Shown piece after piece: positions 1 through 11,140 of a stretch of DNA of 64,000 nt. Where the stretch lies: NCBI GenBank assembly GCA_040285825.1, contig JAUPSS010000004.1:1302001-1366000 (forward strand), in the 5' to 3' direction. The stretch is from Eukaryota sp. TZLM1-RC. Its lineage: Eukaryota; Metamonada: BaSk clade. The notes beneath the pieces are model-generated. The model worked only from the letters and a program-made list of their open reading frames with translations, did not search any database and had not been told where the DNA came from. The stretch's first letter is position 1, and each line of letters begins with the position of its first letter. The translations under genes were made by a program, and so were the position numbers.

Positions 1-84
1 GAATCAGAAAATCAATCAGTTGACCAGTCAAAAACTGCTGATTATGATCTTGATGATGATTTCGAACCTGTATCAGATGATTAA
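1..84 (+). CDS. C-terminal end of an acidic protein (5' part outside window)
   Basis: The first 84 bases read as an open frame of 27 codons ending in TAA. The tail is rich in Asp, Glu and Ser and ends with PVSDD. An AATAAA-type poly(A) signal lies near 172 in an AT-rich stretch that looks like a 3' UTR. The family cannot be recognised from so short a piece. The call rests on frame, composition and the poly(A) signal only, so a chance open frame is possible. Confidence 0.45.
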   Translation, partial: ESENQSVDQSKTADYDLDDDFEPVSDD

Positions 85-890
85 TCTCCTAGTTTCTTTA
101 AGTTCATTTTGTATTTTAAATCTAGTTTTTTTTAGTTTTTCTATAAATGTAATTATTTGTGCATGATATTTTAATAAAATTAATTCCATGTTTTTATTTT
201 CTATATTCGATCACTTTTGATGTTGAGCCAAGAGGTTTTGTTATGAAAATCATTATCCACTTCACAACAAAGTTAATTAATTTTTCTCATTTATTTTCTG
301 TGCTGTTTCACTTTGATTACAAGTGAATAGCATTATCAAAGTCAATAATATTGATTTTATGACTTTATGAATAAATAAGAATACATCTGTTTACACCAAA
401 CGATTTTCTAAAATTATGAATGTCAGCTAGAAGCATAACTTTGAATTCCGGAATTTCAAAATGAAAAGTTAGAATTTAAAGGTAAGGCTAGAAGTTGTTG
501 ACGTTTGAAAGAAAAATACCTCAAATACACTAGGTAAACAAATTTTCACTAGAAAGACTTTTTCCTGTGCTCTTCAAAGCCACACTTGTTTCAATCAAAT
601 CCTTATTAGCTGGATATTAAATCCATCATGGAAAACCAAATATTAACTAAGCGTCAATTCTTGATGAGTCAGATTTAACTAAACCTAGGTTTACATTATT
701 TGTTGGAGAATCTGTTAGACGATATTGCAAAAAGGATCTCTTTACGCCTCATTAATTGAATAAAGTTTAAATAGGGTAAACAAGTTTGTTGCGGGATGCT
801 TGCAGGAAGTCTGCCATCATTATCATTTGCTTGAAATTTGGTAATTTGATTTCTAGAGGAGGAATTTGTCATAGACAACTAAACATAATA
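85..890. other. AT-rich intergenic region, nothing recognised
   Basis: It begins with the probable 3' UTR of the preceding gene. The rest has no convincing coding frame, no tRNA and no similarity that I can see to the repeats elsewhere in the window. Confidence 0.5.
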
Positions 891-2490
891 ATTATTGAAC
901 ATGCACACTTAATAAAATTAATTAATAATCAATAGGACGAAAACCATTGAACCAAAATTTCCTCTACAAAATCTTGATCTGCTTGCTGTCTAGCTAAAGC
1001 TTTTCTAATTCGATTGAACAACCGAGGTAATCTATTAATAATGGCAAATTGAATCCGAGAGCGCCAAAAAAATCAAATCTATTCATTGTTGCTTCTTGAA
1101 CCATTTTTTGGAAATCATTCAAAAAGGTTCCTGCTTCTACTGATAGTCTTCCGTTTATCGAAAATGGGAAAACAATAAAAACAAGTTGTGTATTTCTATC
1201 AGCATTAGCCTCTGTGATATCTTTGTCATTCTTTCTATATTTTCTTCATCTTTAAATTCAAGAGCACTTACAGGATTAAGTTTTCTTCTTTGAACCAAAG
1301 TGTTGTTCGCAACCTTACAGGAGACAAAGTCAACGCAGCTTCAGAGTTCTTAATCAAATCACAGTATATATCACCTCTATCATCAAAACCAAAACTATTC
1401 AATAACAGTTTTTTCTTCAGCAGAGGCTCTTTGATACACGAAATTCTTGCAGTTTGTACCATATAGAAAACAGTGTCTCTAACAGCATCATGTAATGAAG
1501 AATGATAACTTATTTATTTCGAACAATTCATGGCATGACGCAAAGTGAGCTGTGGTGAAATCGAACAAATACATTTTTTTTGATAATAATTGATTAATGG
1601 GGATATACAAATATAATCTCATTTTTGTTACAAATGCTTCATTAGTGGCACACAATCCAAATCTTCGTGGTACAATGGTTACAAAAAGTGAAGAATCTGA
1701 TGACTTATTTTCAGAAACACCCTTTTCCAATAACAATGAGTGAAGATCGTGATTTGAAACAGCCGAGCTGCATATATTATTATAAAGATCATTTTCATAC
1801 ATTCCAGTCAATTGCTTCTGTAATGTTCGAAGAGTGTATTTTAAATTTAAAAGATTCTTTTCTGGAATATTGCCATTGAATGATTGGAGAAAGCAATGAG
1901 TTCATTTTTCTACATCAATTTGTGCAATTTTTTCATTTAATACAAAAACAGTGGAACTTTGCGTTGTCATTAATAAATCTTACTAATCTGCAAATCTTTC
2001 GGAAAACTCAAAAATTGCATTTCTACATCCACCAACAAAAGCACATGAAGTAAGAATGGATGCCTTTGTCCAAGCTAAACCGCCATTATGTATACTAAGA
2101 TAAGCATGGTCAGGAATTTGGAACATTTTACATCCTACTAATTGTGACAAAACTTGTACACGTAACTCATTAAACTTTTTAACCAAGGTCTAGTGACGAG
2201 AGGATTTGTAGATCGAAATATATGATTGAAGTTGGAACTAAAACACAGTCTTAATATGGTAAATTTGATATGTTTCTGTATATCTAAAGTCATCATTCAG
2301 TCAATTTTATCGGAAATTGAGTTCAACTTTTCAAACAATTTTTTGGTAATTTCATCATTATTTCCTAAAAACGAACCCAAAAGACGAATAGCATCAATTG
2401 AATATAATTTGACTTGAATTTCAATACCATCAACTATTGTAGAAACTGGAGAATTCGATAACAAAACACAGTTAAGTAAATTAAGCTGGG
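891..2490 (-). mobile_element. RLE-type LINE family A, 5'-truncated degenerate copy
   Basis: Read on the minus strand, this matches the 3' half of the near-complete copies at 28.2-35.0 kb: the end of the reverse transcriptase, the CCHC-like zinc motif, the RLE endonuclease, and the conserved 3' tail that ends in TTCAATAA-like sequence at 891. Several frameshifts and stops break the frame. Homology stops at about 2490 inside the RT, which is typical 5' truncation during target-primed reverse transcription. Confidence 0.85.
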
Positions 2491-3045
2491 GGCCATAAAC
2501 ATATTAGAAAACATATTGAATCTATTTCCAGGAATTTCAAATTTGGTAAATGATAAACTCGATTAATGTCATAATCAGCACAATCACCTAAAATTAATTC
2601 TTCTAATGATTCTACTACAATATCAGAGAATGCTTCCATAGATAATTTTCTAATTTTGGTAAATTACCTTTAACAATTGTATATCCAACACTCAACTCTA
2701 TTAAATTTTTAAATTCAGATATATCAACAATAACTTTTGAATCATTATTTAATGAAATCAAATTACATGGATTAATATAATCAAGTTCATTTATGAATGG
2801 CCTCAGTTCAAATGATAATTTCTCTGATCTAATTTTTTTTAATTTTGACATATTCAATGGACGATATTTTGGACCGATGATCACACAAACTTTTTTGAGT
2901 TATTCAAATTTCTCAATATCTGATATATCATCATCAGCTAACTCAATTGAATGAATTTTTGATTTTCATATTCTGGGAATTGTTTCACAATATGTCGAGT
3001 ATAATTTAAGTTTATTCACATCAAATGTATTAATTAAGACATCAT
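2490..3045 (-). pseudogene. Leucine-rich-repeat-like gene remnant
   Basis: Minus-strand frames show LRR-like segments, for example HLPNLKFLEI near 2540 and an 89-residue open stretch at 2615-2884 with LPKLENYLW. The style resembles the LRR half of the RCC1-LRR gene at 42.5-43.5 kb (LPNIKEL, FPSLKFIQL). The frames are interrupted by stops and end at the LINE insertion, so this is probably a dead gene copy cut by the LINE. A distant LRR gene with unrecognised introns cannot be excluded. Confidence 0.4.
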
Positions 3046-3048
3046 AAT

Positions 3049-3258
3049 TTGTATGACATAAATGTATATCAATGTATTTTCATATTTCTATATCTGACTA
3101 TATCTGAAGAAGCAATCTGCCGTGAAGAGAAAGAGAGCGACAGTGATGATGATGTAGTGGAAGAAACAGGAACGATGCGTTTGAGTAAAAACAAATTGCC
3201 GTTTGAAGAAGATTATGTCTATATTGGGGAAGAATCTCCCGAACCGAAACAGCCTTGA
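3049..3258 (+). CDS. Hypothetical acidic C-terminal exon
   Basis: This open frame of about 70 codons ends in TGA at 3256-3258. Its second half is strongly acidic (KESDSDDDVVEE) and then reads KLPFEEDYVYIG. It has no ATG at its 5' end (the frame opens at TTG), and the sequence just before the acidic part (TATATCTGAAG) could be a splice acceptor, so it may be a last exon. The LTR element begins 7 bp after the stop and would sit in its 3' UTR. No family recognised. Confidence 0.3.
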   Translation: MYDINVYQCIFIFLYLTISEEAICREEKESDSDDDVVEETGTMRLSKNKLPFEEDYVYIGEESPEPKQP

Positions 3259-3265
3259 CTTTGAT

Positions 3266-3454
3266 TGTTAGTCTTTACACTATTCTAGAGTGTAGATAGA
3301 CTTATCTATTTATTTCTGTATATTAGCTTAATGTTCATTGTTTATTCATGGAGACCTCTCTAGTGATGGTATTAAAATTCACTATAGCTCATTTCCCGTC
3401 GTAATAAATTACTCTCTGTCTATTCATATGTCTGACTCTAGCCCACAGGCATCA
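3266..3454 (+). repeat. 5' LTR of the deleted gypsy element
   Basis: It starts TGTTAGTC and ends GGCATCA, directly after the left copy of the TGAT duplication. It is followed by ATAATTACTGGCCGT, whose TGG is a candidate primer-binding site and closely resembles the same position in the element at 35.4 kb. An ATG at 3428 lies 27 nt before the LTR end. Confidence 0.75.
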
Positions 3455-3754
3455 ATAATTACTGGCCGTTCATAACCTACCTCACCTTCGGGTGAAACCA
3501 ACTCCAATCTCGGCCGTAGGGATTCCGCCTCTCATCTCGCCAACAATCCTCAGGACTCAGAGGGGGACCCTCTCACTCCAGCAAAGGATTCTTCTTCTAG
3601 ACACTTCGAAAGGGGACTCTACCTCCACGGCTTCCAAGGAGTTGACAGATTCTACTGGTCAGGTTCGTTGCTCCTCTACTTCTCCCAAGGTATCTACTCC
3701 CAGTCAATCCAAGTGGCAGTATACCATTGAGAAATTCCGTAAGGATTTAGAACT

Positions 3755-5425
3755 ATGAGACTTCATGGATTCGCCGCTCCTAATGCTTACGGTCAGGAGC
3801 TCTCGAGAGTATGGAACTTGTTGGAAAACCCTCCTACTCTCAGAAGCCTCCCAGCTAATCCCGAAACACTCCCACACCTTCTCGTCAAGAAAAAGTAGCA
3901 GTTCATGGTGAGGATGAAGACGGTAACCCATGCGTTTTCTGGGTACCCAGGAGTCAAGTTCTCTCTCCTGATCCCTCCATCTTTAAACCCCTCTCTGGAG
4001 ATTTGTCTGTTTCGGATCTCGACACTTCTCCTCCCACCCTTCTCCCATCTAACGCGGTTGATTTCGACTCTCTTAGCATGCCTAAAACCTCCGAGTCCAC
4101 CACCAAAATCAGGGACAGCCCCTCTCGCTGTTTCCCTACAATCACTCAAAATCCCTCCAAACGCCTCCTAAATCCATTGAGCACATCTGATCCCCACACT
4201 GAATCTTCGAGTATCAATAGAATTTTTAGTCTGTCTTCTGTTTGTGCCAATAAATCAATTAATTGTCCCAAGTTTATAGAACTCTGGTTACAGATTAATA
4301 ACATAGAGGTATCTGGTCTCATTGATAGTGGTGCATCCATATCTGTCATCTCAAGAGACCCATCCACAAAATGCAAGATGGAACACAGCTCTGAATCTGT
4401 CAAATTCATTGGTGTTAACGGAGAACCATCAAAACTCTGACGGCAATGCCAAAGGAATCCTATCCTTCAATGTCGGTAGCATTGCCAAAGTTGTGCATCT
4501 TACCAAATCGTTACCAATCGTTCCAGGCAACAACATTCTAATCATAGGAATAGACATCCTATACGAACTCGGCCTCATAAACAACGACAGGGTATACATT
4601 CATCTCGATGAGCTTCACAGAACACCAATGTTACCTGAATCTAACTTTGACCACAGAATTTCACAGATATCTGATTTTAAGGTGTCAAAAATATTCGAAG
4701 ATCACGTCAACTCGTCAGGTTGTCAAATAAAGCTCAACAATCAATCAGAAAATCAACAGCTTCTCGCAACTCTCGAAGAGTTCAAAAATGTTTTCACGTT
4801 GAGACCCCATGAAGACGGTATCGAATGTAACCCCATGGACATCGATTTCTACGATGAAGACACTGTTGTTTATCGTCCACCTCGCAGGTTAAATCCTGAA
4901 CAAATCAAAATCGCCAACCAAATCTTCGACGAGGTAATTGAATCTGGTTTCGCCACAGAATCCAACGGAAGATTCAGCTCCCCAGTCGTTCTTGTAGTTT
5001 ACCCTGATCATTGGAAACCACGTCTTACAGGCGACTTCAGTGATCCCAATGGAGTCAATGCGAACACTATCCCCATCGCTCCAAACCTTCCAAAGATCTC
5101 TGATGTATTAGAGTTCTTATCTCAAGCCAATTACATTGGAAAACTTGATCTCCCAAAAGCATTTTGGCACAACTCAAGATCAACGAAAGAGACATCGAGA
5201 AAACCACCCTCGGCATTCCTGGTCGCAGTATCAGCTTCAACAAGGCATGTTTCGGTCTCAAAAACGTCCCTGCAGTGTTTCAAAATGTAATGTCCTACAT
5301 CTTTAGCATCGAAGGCATGTTTATCTACATCGACGAAATCATTATCATAGGTAATACCCTTCCTCAATTCATCGACAGGCTCAAAGCCGTCCTCTTCCGC
5401 GCTAAAGAGAAGCGGGTTGTTGAGC
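3755..5425 (+). pseudogene. gypsy gag-protease-RT remnant
   Basis: Frames are broken several times. A retropepsin-like active site, IDSGASISVIS, lies near 4320. The pol linker and the N-terminal RT follow (RPPRRLNPEQIKIANQIF, SPVVLVVYPDHWKPRLTGD, FLSQANYIGKLDLPKAF). A frameshift near 5165 leads into LKNVPAVFQNVMSYIF and the polymerase box, which reads YIDE instead of the usual YIDD. Coding stops at the deletion junction. It is not functional. Confidence 0.85.
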
Positions 5426-5441
5426 CCACAGGCATCATGAT

Positions 5442-5932
5442 GATGAAATTATTGATTATTGGTCTCGAAGATCTATTTTGCAATTCTTTATAGATTCATT
5501 GAATAAAGATGACTATATATGAAAAAAACAATTTGCAAGGAGTAAACAAACCGTGCACACTGCTGTCATGACGTCATCTTAAACCCTTCAAACACTTCAG
5601 GGTAACACGTGTGCACCTTTGTGTTGTTTTAGGTCAACTATTTTCCATTGTAGATGAGCTTCTTTGGGCATTATATCAGTAAACAAACACAAATGCAACA
5701 AAACCTTTTGATACTGATCTACTGGCACATGTAAATGTACCAAAATGTGCTTTTTGGTCGCAAAAACCACACATCACAGGGCTTCTAGATGCCCTCCACT
5801 TCTTGTTGTTTAACAAATGTTCTTGGATAATACAACAGTAATACATACAACTTCACTCGTGTTCATCTTTAAGACTTTTCGCTTTACTTTTCATATTTAC
5901 AACATTATCAAATCCATACACCATTTTAGTGA
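5442..5932. other. Intergenic, nothing recognised
   Basis: No supported gene. The sequence is moderately AT-rich and contains ACGT-core stretches such as CACGTGTGCACC near 5607. Confidence 0.4.
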
Positions 5933-6032
5933 TCGCCAAAGGTCAACTGGGAGGACAGGATGTTTTCACTATGATTCTAAAATTATCAATCATTTCAAAT
6001 GTCCAAACCCGGGTTCGACTCTTGGTGGTCGC
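5933..6032 (+). pseudogene. tRNA-Glu pseudogene
   Basis: It aligns along its whole length with the intact tRNA-Glu gene at 8529, including an intron-like insert after the TTTTCAC anticodon loop and the T-arm GGGTTCGACTC. The acceptor stem has three mismatches (first, fourth and sixth pairs) and the T stem is imperfect. It is probably a decayed paralogue of the gene 2.5 kb downstream. Confidence 0.7.
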
Positions 6033-6077
6033 GATTTTTGAATTGATTTCCATTGCCTTATTCATCAATGATAATTA

Positions 6078-6863
6078 TAAGATTTGGACTGTGTGCCACT
6101 AATAAACCATGTGTAACAAAAATGAGATTATATTTGAATATCCCCATTAATCAATTATTATCAAAAGAAAGATGTATTTGTTCGAATTCACCTCAACTCA
6201 CTTTGGACCATGCTCTGAATTGTTCGAAAATGATAACTTATCCTTCTTCAATACATGATGCTGTTAAAAACACTCTTTTCAATATGGCACGAATTGCAAG
6301 AATCTCGTGTGTCCAAGAGTCTCTGCTGAAAGAATAACTGTCATTAAACAATTTTGGCTTTGATGATAGAGGTGATGAATGTTGTGATTGGATTGAGAAC
6401 TCTGAAGCTATGTTGACTTTGTCTTATGTAATGTTGCAAATGATACTTTGGTTCACAGAAGAAAACTTAATCCTGTAAGTGCTCTTGATTTTAAAGCAAA
6501 AGAAAAACATAGAAAATATGACAAAGACATCGAAGAAGCTAATGCTGGTAGAAATACACAACTAGTTTTTAGTGATTTCCCATTTTCGATAAACGGAAGG
6601 CTATCAGTAGAAGCAGAAACTTTTTTGAATGACTTCCAAAAAATGGTTCAAGAAAAAACAATGAAAAGATTTGATATTTTTTATGGCGTTCTCGGATTCA
6701 ATTTGCCATTGTTAATAGATTACCTCGGTTTTTCAATCGAAGAAGAGAAGCTTTAGCTAGACAGGAAGCAGATCAAGATTTTGTAGAGGAAATCTTGGTT
6801 CAATGATATTCGTCCCATTAGTTATGAATTAATTTAATTAAGTGTGCATGTTCAATAAATAAT
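6078..6863 (+). mobile_element. RLE-type LINE family A, 5'-truncated copy
   Basis: Homology starts at AGATTTGGACTGTGTGCC (the RRFGLCAT region) and runs through the CxC..H..C zinc motif (CICSNSPQLTLDHALNC), the RLE and the conserved tail ending in GTTCAATAAATAA. Several frameshifts and stops are present. It begins about 45 bp after the tRNA pseudogene. Confidence 0.85.
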
Positions 6864-8528
6864 AATGATTTGATTTTTATTTTCCAATGCATAAATAGAT
6901 GTTTGATATGCCACATGATATGTGTGGAATTGTGTGATCATTTGATGTTTAAAATAGTTCTTTTACAACATTAGCTTAGTCGAATATAAGAATCCGCTGT
7001 CTATTGGTGACAACACTAAAACTAGCAAATATACTGCAAATTTGCTATCCTTGAATGCTGAATTGCATATTCTTTATGTCCTTTGTCCATATATTTTTCT
7101 TTACATGGTACGTTTCGAACACATGCTGTATCTGAGTTGTGAAACAATGTACATGAAGAATTTTTGACAAAACGTTTTCACAGAACAGAATTATATTTTC
7201 AATTCATGAAGATGTTGTGCCATCATGGTCTTCTGCTTTACTATCTCTTGGCCACTGATATGAAGGAAAAACTTCCAGTCAATTCTTGTTTTCTGATTTG
7301 GGCTATGATGATTTAAAACTTTTTATTCGGTGTTTAGTTTCTCGGTAAAACAAATAATTGAAAAATTAATTAATTATTTAAATTAATTATTTCTTCAAAC
7401 ATTGATGCCGTTAGGCAGAAATGCCAATGAAGAAAAGGCAGAAAAAGACCATTTATTAATAATAATGTTGAACAAGAACCACGTCATCACTCAGATATCC
7501 TAACCCAGCTTGTCAGCAACAACAACAATGTTAGTCACAGCTAAGTGTGACCTTCCTATTTGGGATGACAATTACGTATTCTTTTATTCATTTAATAAAT
7601 AATTGTATTTTAGTTTATTGTTGTTCTACCTCCCCTAAACCTCTGCTAGTATGTTTCCATCATCATTATCAGGGTACACAGACCAACAAAACTGTGTTAA
7701 AGTAATTTCAATGAATGGTATTGGTACTTGATTGGTTTTGTATTAATTAATTAATTGTTCATTGTTCGGGTATTACGTTAGTACCAACGTCACAATTGTG
7801 AAAAATGTAACTCAAAATTGTTGGCATTTGGAAAAAGTAATAATGCTTAATTTTGGATATCTTTTATCATTTCTTCAGTAGATTTGGTTGTAAAATTTTA
7901 TTTACAATCAGTAGTGGTTCAAATAGGGACCTCACACTGTTGTCTGTATTAATAAACTCTTCTTGGTCATCACAGAAACCTTTGACCTCTGTCAATTCAT
8001 ACAGATACCTATTTCTTCTGTATGAAAAAGTAGTATGGTATTGAGAAGTCAAGGACTGGTTTGGTCAATTTTCTTATTTTTGTTTTGAGAACTTGTTAGT
8101 ATGCGTGTAGTCAATACCATTGGCATTATCAGACTTTTTTAACCCAGTGTGTAATCATGTACTTTTTTGGAGGTTGAAATAAATAATACAAAATGACGAG
8201 TTGGGATATTTCAACATTGTTTCAAGGGGAATCGTTGCATTTATCCAAATTCATTAATCATTAAACAATTAGATTTGAGTCTTTTCATAAAGATATTGAA
8301 CAGATTGAGTAAATTTGGAGATTGATTACACAATAGACGTTTATAAAACAATACTAAATGGTTCAAAAATCAAATGGTTTAATCATTAGGTTTATCATGC
8401 CTGGAGCTTGAAATGTCAACCAGCACAACTTTTACTAATAACGATTGTAATCTGAACAAATCCTGTCTGTCTGAACATATATATCCATTTTTGTGAATGT
8501 TCAACTAAATTACTTTACTTTTCAAAAG
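6864..8528. other. Long AT-rich intergenic region
   Basis: No convincing gene on either strand. It contains inverted AT-rich stretches (TTAATTAATTATTTAAATTAATTA near 7360-7385) and a 30-bp motif near 7526-7556 (see findings). Nothing else recognised. Confidence 0.45.
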
Positions 8529-8625
8529 GCGACCATGGTCTAGTGGGAGGGCAGGACGTTTTCACTACGATTATAACGATCGATGAGCAAAGGTCCAAAC
8601 CCAGGTTCGATTCCTGGTGGTCGCG
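8529..8625 (+). tRNA. tRNA-Glu (TTC) with intron
   Basis: The acceptor stem GCGACCA pairs with TGGTCGC, followed by discriminator G at 8625. The A-box region (TGGTCTAGTGGGA) and the T-arm (CCAGG-TTCGATT-CCTGG) are canonical. The anticodon loop TTTTCAC gives anticodon TTC and closely resembles other eukaryotic tRNA-Glu. The anticodon stem (GGAC/GTCC) closes only if about 24 nt after the anticodon are removed, so an intron at the usual position 37/38 is inferred. CCA is not encoded. Confidence 0.75.
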
Positions 8626-8731
8626 GTATATTGACAATAAGTATTGATCCTAAAATCCGTTGTGTTTCTATTTTTAGAACTCAATCACAGTCTCAACAAA
8701 CGGAAACAGTTGCTCTATTTTTAGATACACA

Positions 8732-11140
8732 ATGCAAGCCATTACCATTCTGACATTCCTGCTCATGCTGGTGTTGGCAGAAGAGATTGTCCTCACCACG
8801 CAAGGTTTAAAGGAAGGGTCTAATGTTCTCTCTTCACCCACCGCTTTCACATCGTCTTCCTTCTACACGACCATGATCACTACAGAACCGTCTTCTACTA
8901 TAGCGATCTTCCTTCTTTCCTCTCTTCCAGAGAACTGTGAAGTTTCCCTCAATGATGAACCATTTTCCAATCTCACGACCATACAAACACCTTTTGCTCT
9001 GTCAATCTCGTGTAACCTTCCTCTCACATTCATCACACTTCCCTCCCCTACATCTAATGTCTACACCTTCGACTCTCGTGCTTTCTTTTACATATCTTCT
9101 ATTCTACAGCCTTTGGAGCCCCTCGATTTCCATTCACTAACCTACTCTGCATACCCTAACCCTAACCCTGACATTGTGGTTGAAACAGAAAGTGATTCTC
9201 ACACACTCACTTCACTATATGAAACTCTAACCCTTTCATCACCACTTGCTTCCATTACCACAAACACTCCAATGATAGGAAGTCTATCATTAACCAAATG
9301 CACACGTGGTGCCACGTGGCAGAACCAGTGTAATGGCAATGGAGAATGTATTACCGGGGTTTGCGAGTGTGATAGTTCTTGGTCTGGGTCAGATTGTTCG
9401 GTCACAAATCAATGTAATAAGGTCAAAAATACACGTGATTTGATTGGTTTATCTGATAGTTTAACACTGGAGACTAATAGAAGGTGTGATTTTGATATTA
9501 AAATCAGGCCAGAAATTCCAAAAGATCATAATTGTTGGGTTAATTTGACCTTGATTGACTTTAACGGTAACTCGCTCATAATCAAGGACGGTTTGATTGG
9601 TGATTTGATTGATCGACGTTCTGAAAGTTTCAGTAGAGAATCTATCAGTTATTATTCTAATAATTCAACTAATCCAAATTTTGAAATTTTAATGTCTGGT
9701 CGTGAGCTATCATTGAGCTTTACTACACACTGCAGACACGTGGCAAAAAAGTCTTGTTCAAAATTTGGTATTCTTGACCCTCAATCAAATGAATGTCGAT
9801 GTTTTGAACCATACGGAGGTCCTGATTGCAAACACATCGTCATCAATCATTTTGAACTTACCAATACAAGGGATGAGGTTCATTTTATTGACTTGCCAAA
9901 AGCGGTTTTTAACCGAGTCAGAATCAACCCTCAATCATACACGTCATCTTCTACATGTACACTTTTCTTTCATTTTCATCAATTTGATCTCCAATCAGTG
10001 GAGGAAAGTGACACGTGTCGGGCTGACCGTTTCCGTTTGATTTCTAACCGGATAGTTTCGGGCCATTCTTATGTTTATTCAGAAACACCCCATATGTGTG
10101 GTAATTTTTTCATAGAAAATAGCAAATCACCATCTTTTTTTATCAAAGATTCTTTTGAAAATTTGCCAATTGAACTGGAAACTTTTACAGGTAAGTCAGG
10201 CACGTCATCCGGTTTCCATTTGACTTATGAACTTCGATGTGGTCAAGATTTGTCCAATTGTGGCAGTAATTGTGGAGGTTTCTGTTCATCAAATGGTAAA
10301 ACATTTGAAAATTTCGAGTCCACTGGTGAAAATTTCGAGCCACTTGTTTTGCAACTACAAAATTCAAAAAAACCAATGTCAAATGTTACAGTTATGTCAA
10401 GTACGTCATCAACTGACACGTGTCAATGTGAGCCCTTCTTACCATCTCCCTTGTGCAAACGTGATGACGACGTGGGGTTAGATTATGATTTTGATGGTTA
10501 TTCGGTTAATCTTTTTGGTTATTTTCTATTTGTTTTTTGGGTTGGTTCTATTGTCATTTGTTCTATACACTCACATTGTAAAAGGAAAACAATTATAGAA
10601 GAACGTAGGTTAAGCCAAATGAGTGATGTGCCCGTGCAAAATTTTCAAAATTTTGACCATGAGTCACCCTTGACAAGTAGGGATCAAGTTACATGTAGAG
10701 AACAATCATCTCTCCATCATTCAAGTTGTCTCCAAGACGATGACACCCCTGTCGATCACGTGGCAGATGAGGAGGCAGCAAAGGATGACGTGGCAGGTGA
10801 CATTACAGATGATGTTGCAGAGACAAATTTTTCATCACTCAATCTATCAATCCCAAGTGTCGATAATGTTGAAATTTTTGATATCCCAGCCACTCCAAAA
10901 GATTTAAATATTTCTATTCCTGAAGAATTACTTTGTCCAATATCGTATAACCTAATGAAAGACCCTGTTCTTTGTTCTGATGGATTTACGTATGACCGCC
11001 ATGCAATTGAACGTTGGCTTAATCAACATTCTCATTCACCAATGACTGGTGAGCCATTACCACATAAGCATATCAGTGGTAATAGCAGTATTAGGTTGGC
11101 TTTGCAACGATTCAAAGAGGGCAAGTATTATGGTAAGTAG
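8732..11140 (+). CDS. EGF-like, single-pass membrane protein with cytosolic U-box
   Basis: The gene encodes 802 residues in one exon. A signal peptide (MQAITILTFLLMLVLAEE) is followed by a Ser/Thr-rich region and an EGF-like module at about 188-223 (CNGNGECITGVCECDSSWSG). Two further Cys-rich EGF-like segments follow (around 345-365 and 505-570). One transmembrane helix lies at about 590-612 (FGYFLFVFWVGSIVICSI), then an acidic linker, and a C-terminal U-box at about 730-797 (IPEELLCPISYNLMKDPVLC, then GFTYDRHAIERWL). U-box domains bind E2 enzymes and confer E3 ubiquitin-ligase activity. The predicted topology puts EGF modules outside the cell and the ligase inside, so a receptor-like ligase is inferred. 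The fusion is unusual. The start is the first ATG, giving a perfect signal peptide. Confidence 0.85.
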   Translation: MQAITILTFLLMLVLAEEIVLTTQGLKEGSNVLSSPTAFTSSSFYTTMITTEPSSTIAIFLLSSLPENCEVSLNDEPFSNLTTIQTPFALSISCNLPLTFITLPSPTSNVYTFDSRAFFYISSILQPLEPLDFHSLTYSAYPNPNPDIVVETESDSHTLTSLYETLTLSSPLASITTNTPMIGSLSLTKCTRGATWQNQCNGNGECITGVCECDSSWSGSDCSVTNQCNKVKNTRDLIGLSDSLTLETNRRCDFDIKIRPEIPKDHNCWVNLTLIDFNGNSLIIKDGLIGDLIDRRSESFSRESISYYSNNSTNPNFEILMSGRELSLSFTTHCRHVAKKSCSKFGILDPQSNECRCFEPYGGPDCKHIVINHFELTNTRDEVHFIDLPKAVFNRVRINPQSYTSSSTCTLFFHFHQFDLQSVEESDTCRADRFRLISNRIVSGHSYVYSETPHMCGNFFIENSKSPSFFIKDSFENLPIELETFTGKSGTSSGFHLTYELRCGQDLSNCGSNCGGFCSSNGKTFENFESTGENFEPLVLQLQNSKKPMSNVTVMSSTSSTDTCQCEPFLPSPLCKRDDDVGLDYDFDGYSVNLFGYFLFVFWVGSIVICSIHSHCKRKTIIEERRLSQMSDVPVQNFQNFDHESPLTSRDQVTCREQSSLHHSSCLQDDDTPVDHVADEEAAKDDVAGDITDDVAETNFSSLNLSIPSVDNVEIFDIPATPKDLNISIPEELLCPISYNLMKDPVLCSDGFTYDRHAIERWLNQHSHSPMTGEPLPHKHISGNSSIRLALQRFKEGKYYGK

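Larger units (their letters stand above)
3266..5437 (+). mobile_element. Ty3/gypsy LTR retrotransposon, internally deleted
   Basis: The element is bounded by the 4-bp target-site duplication TGAT (3262-3265 and 5438-5441). A full 5' LTR is present (3266-3454, TG...CA). At the 3' end only the last ~15 bases of the LTR remain (AGCCCACAGGCATCA, 5423-5437), fused to the middle of pol. The deletion therefore removed RNase H, integrase and nearly all of the 3' LTR after insertion. The internal region encodes gag remnants, an aspartic protease and the first part of RT. It is related to the larger minus-strand element at 45.7-53.0 kb. Confidence 0.85.

Noticed and set aside
7340-7390. AT-rich inverted stretch as a replication origin or MITE
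   Set aside because: Simple AAATTAATTA composition explains it; no second copy and no target duplication.
7400-7425. Short match (TGCCGTTAGGCA) to the end of the 125-bp LTR
   Set aside because: Only about 12 bases, near-palindromic, and no further LTR similarity.
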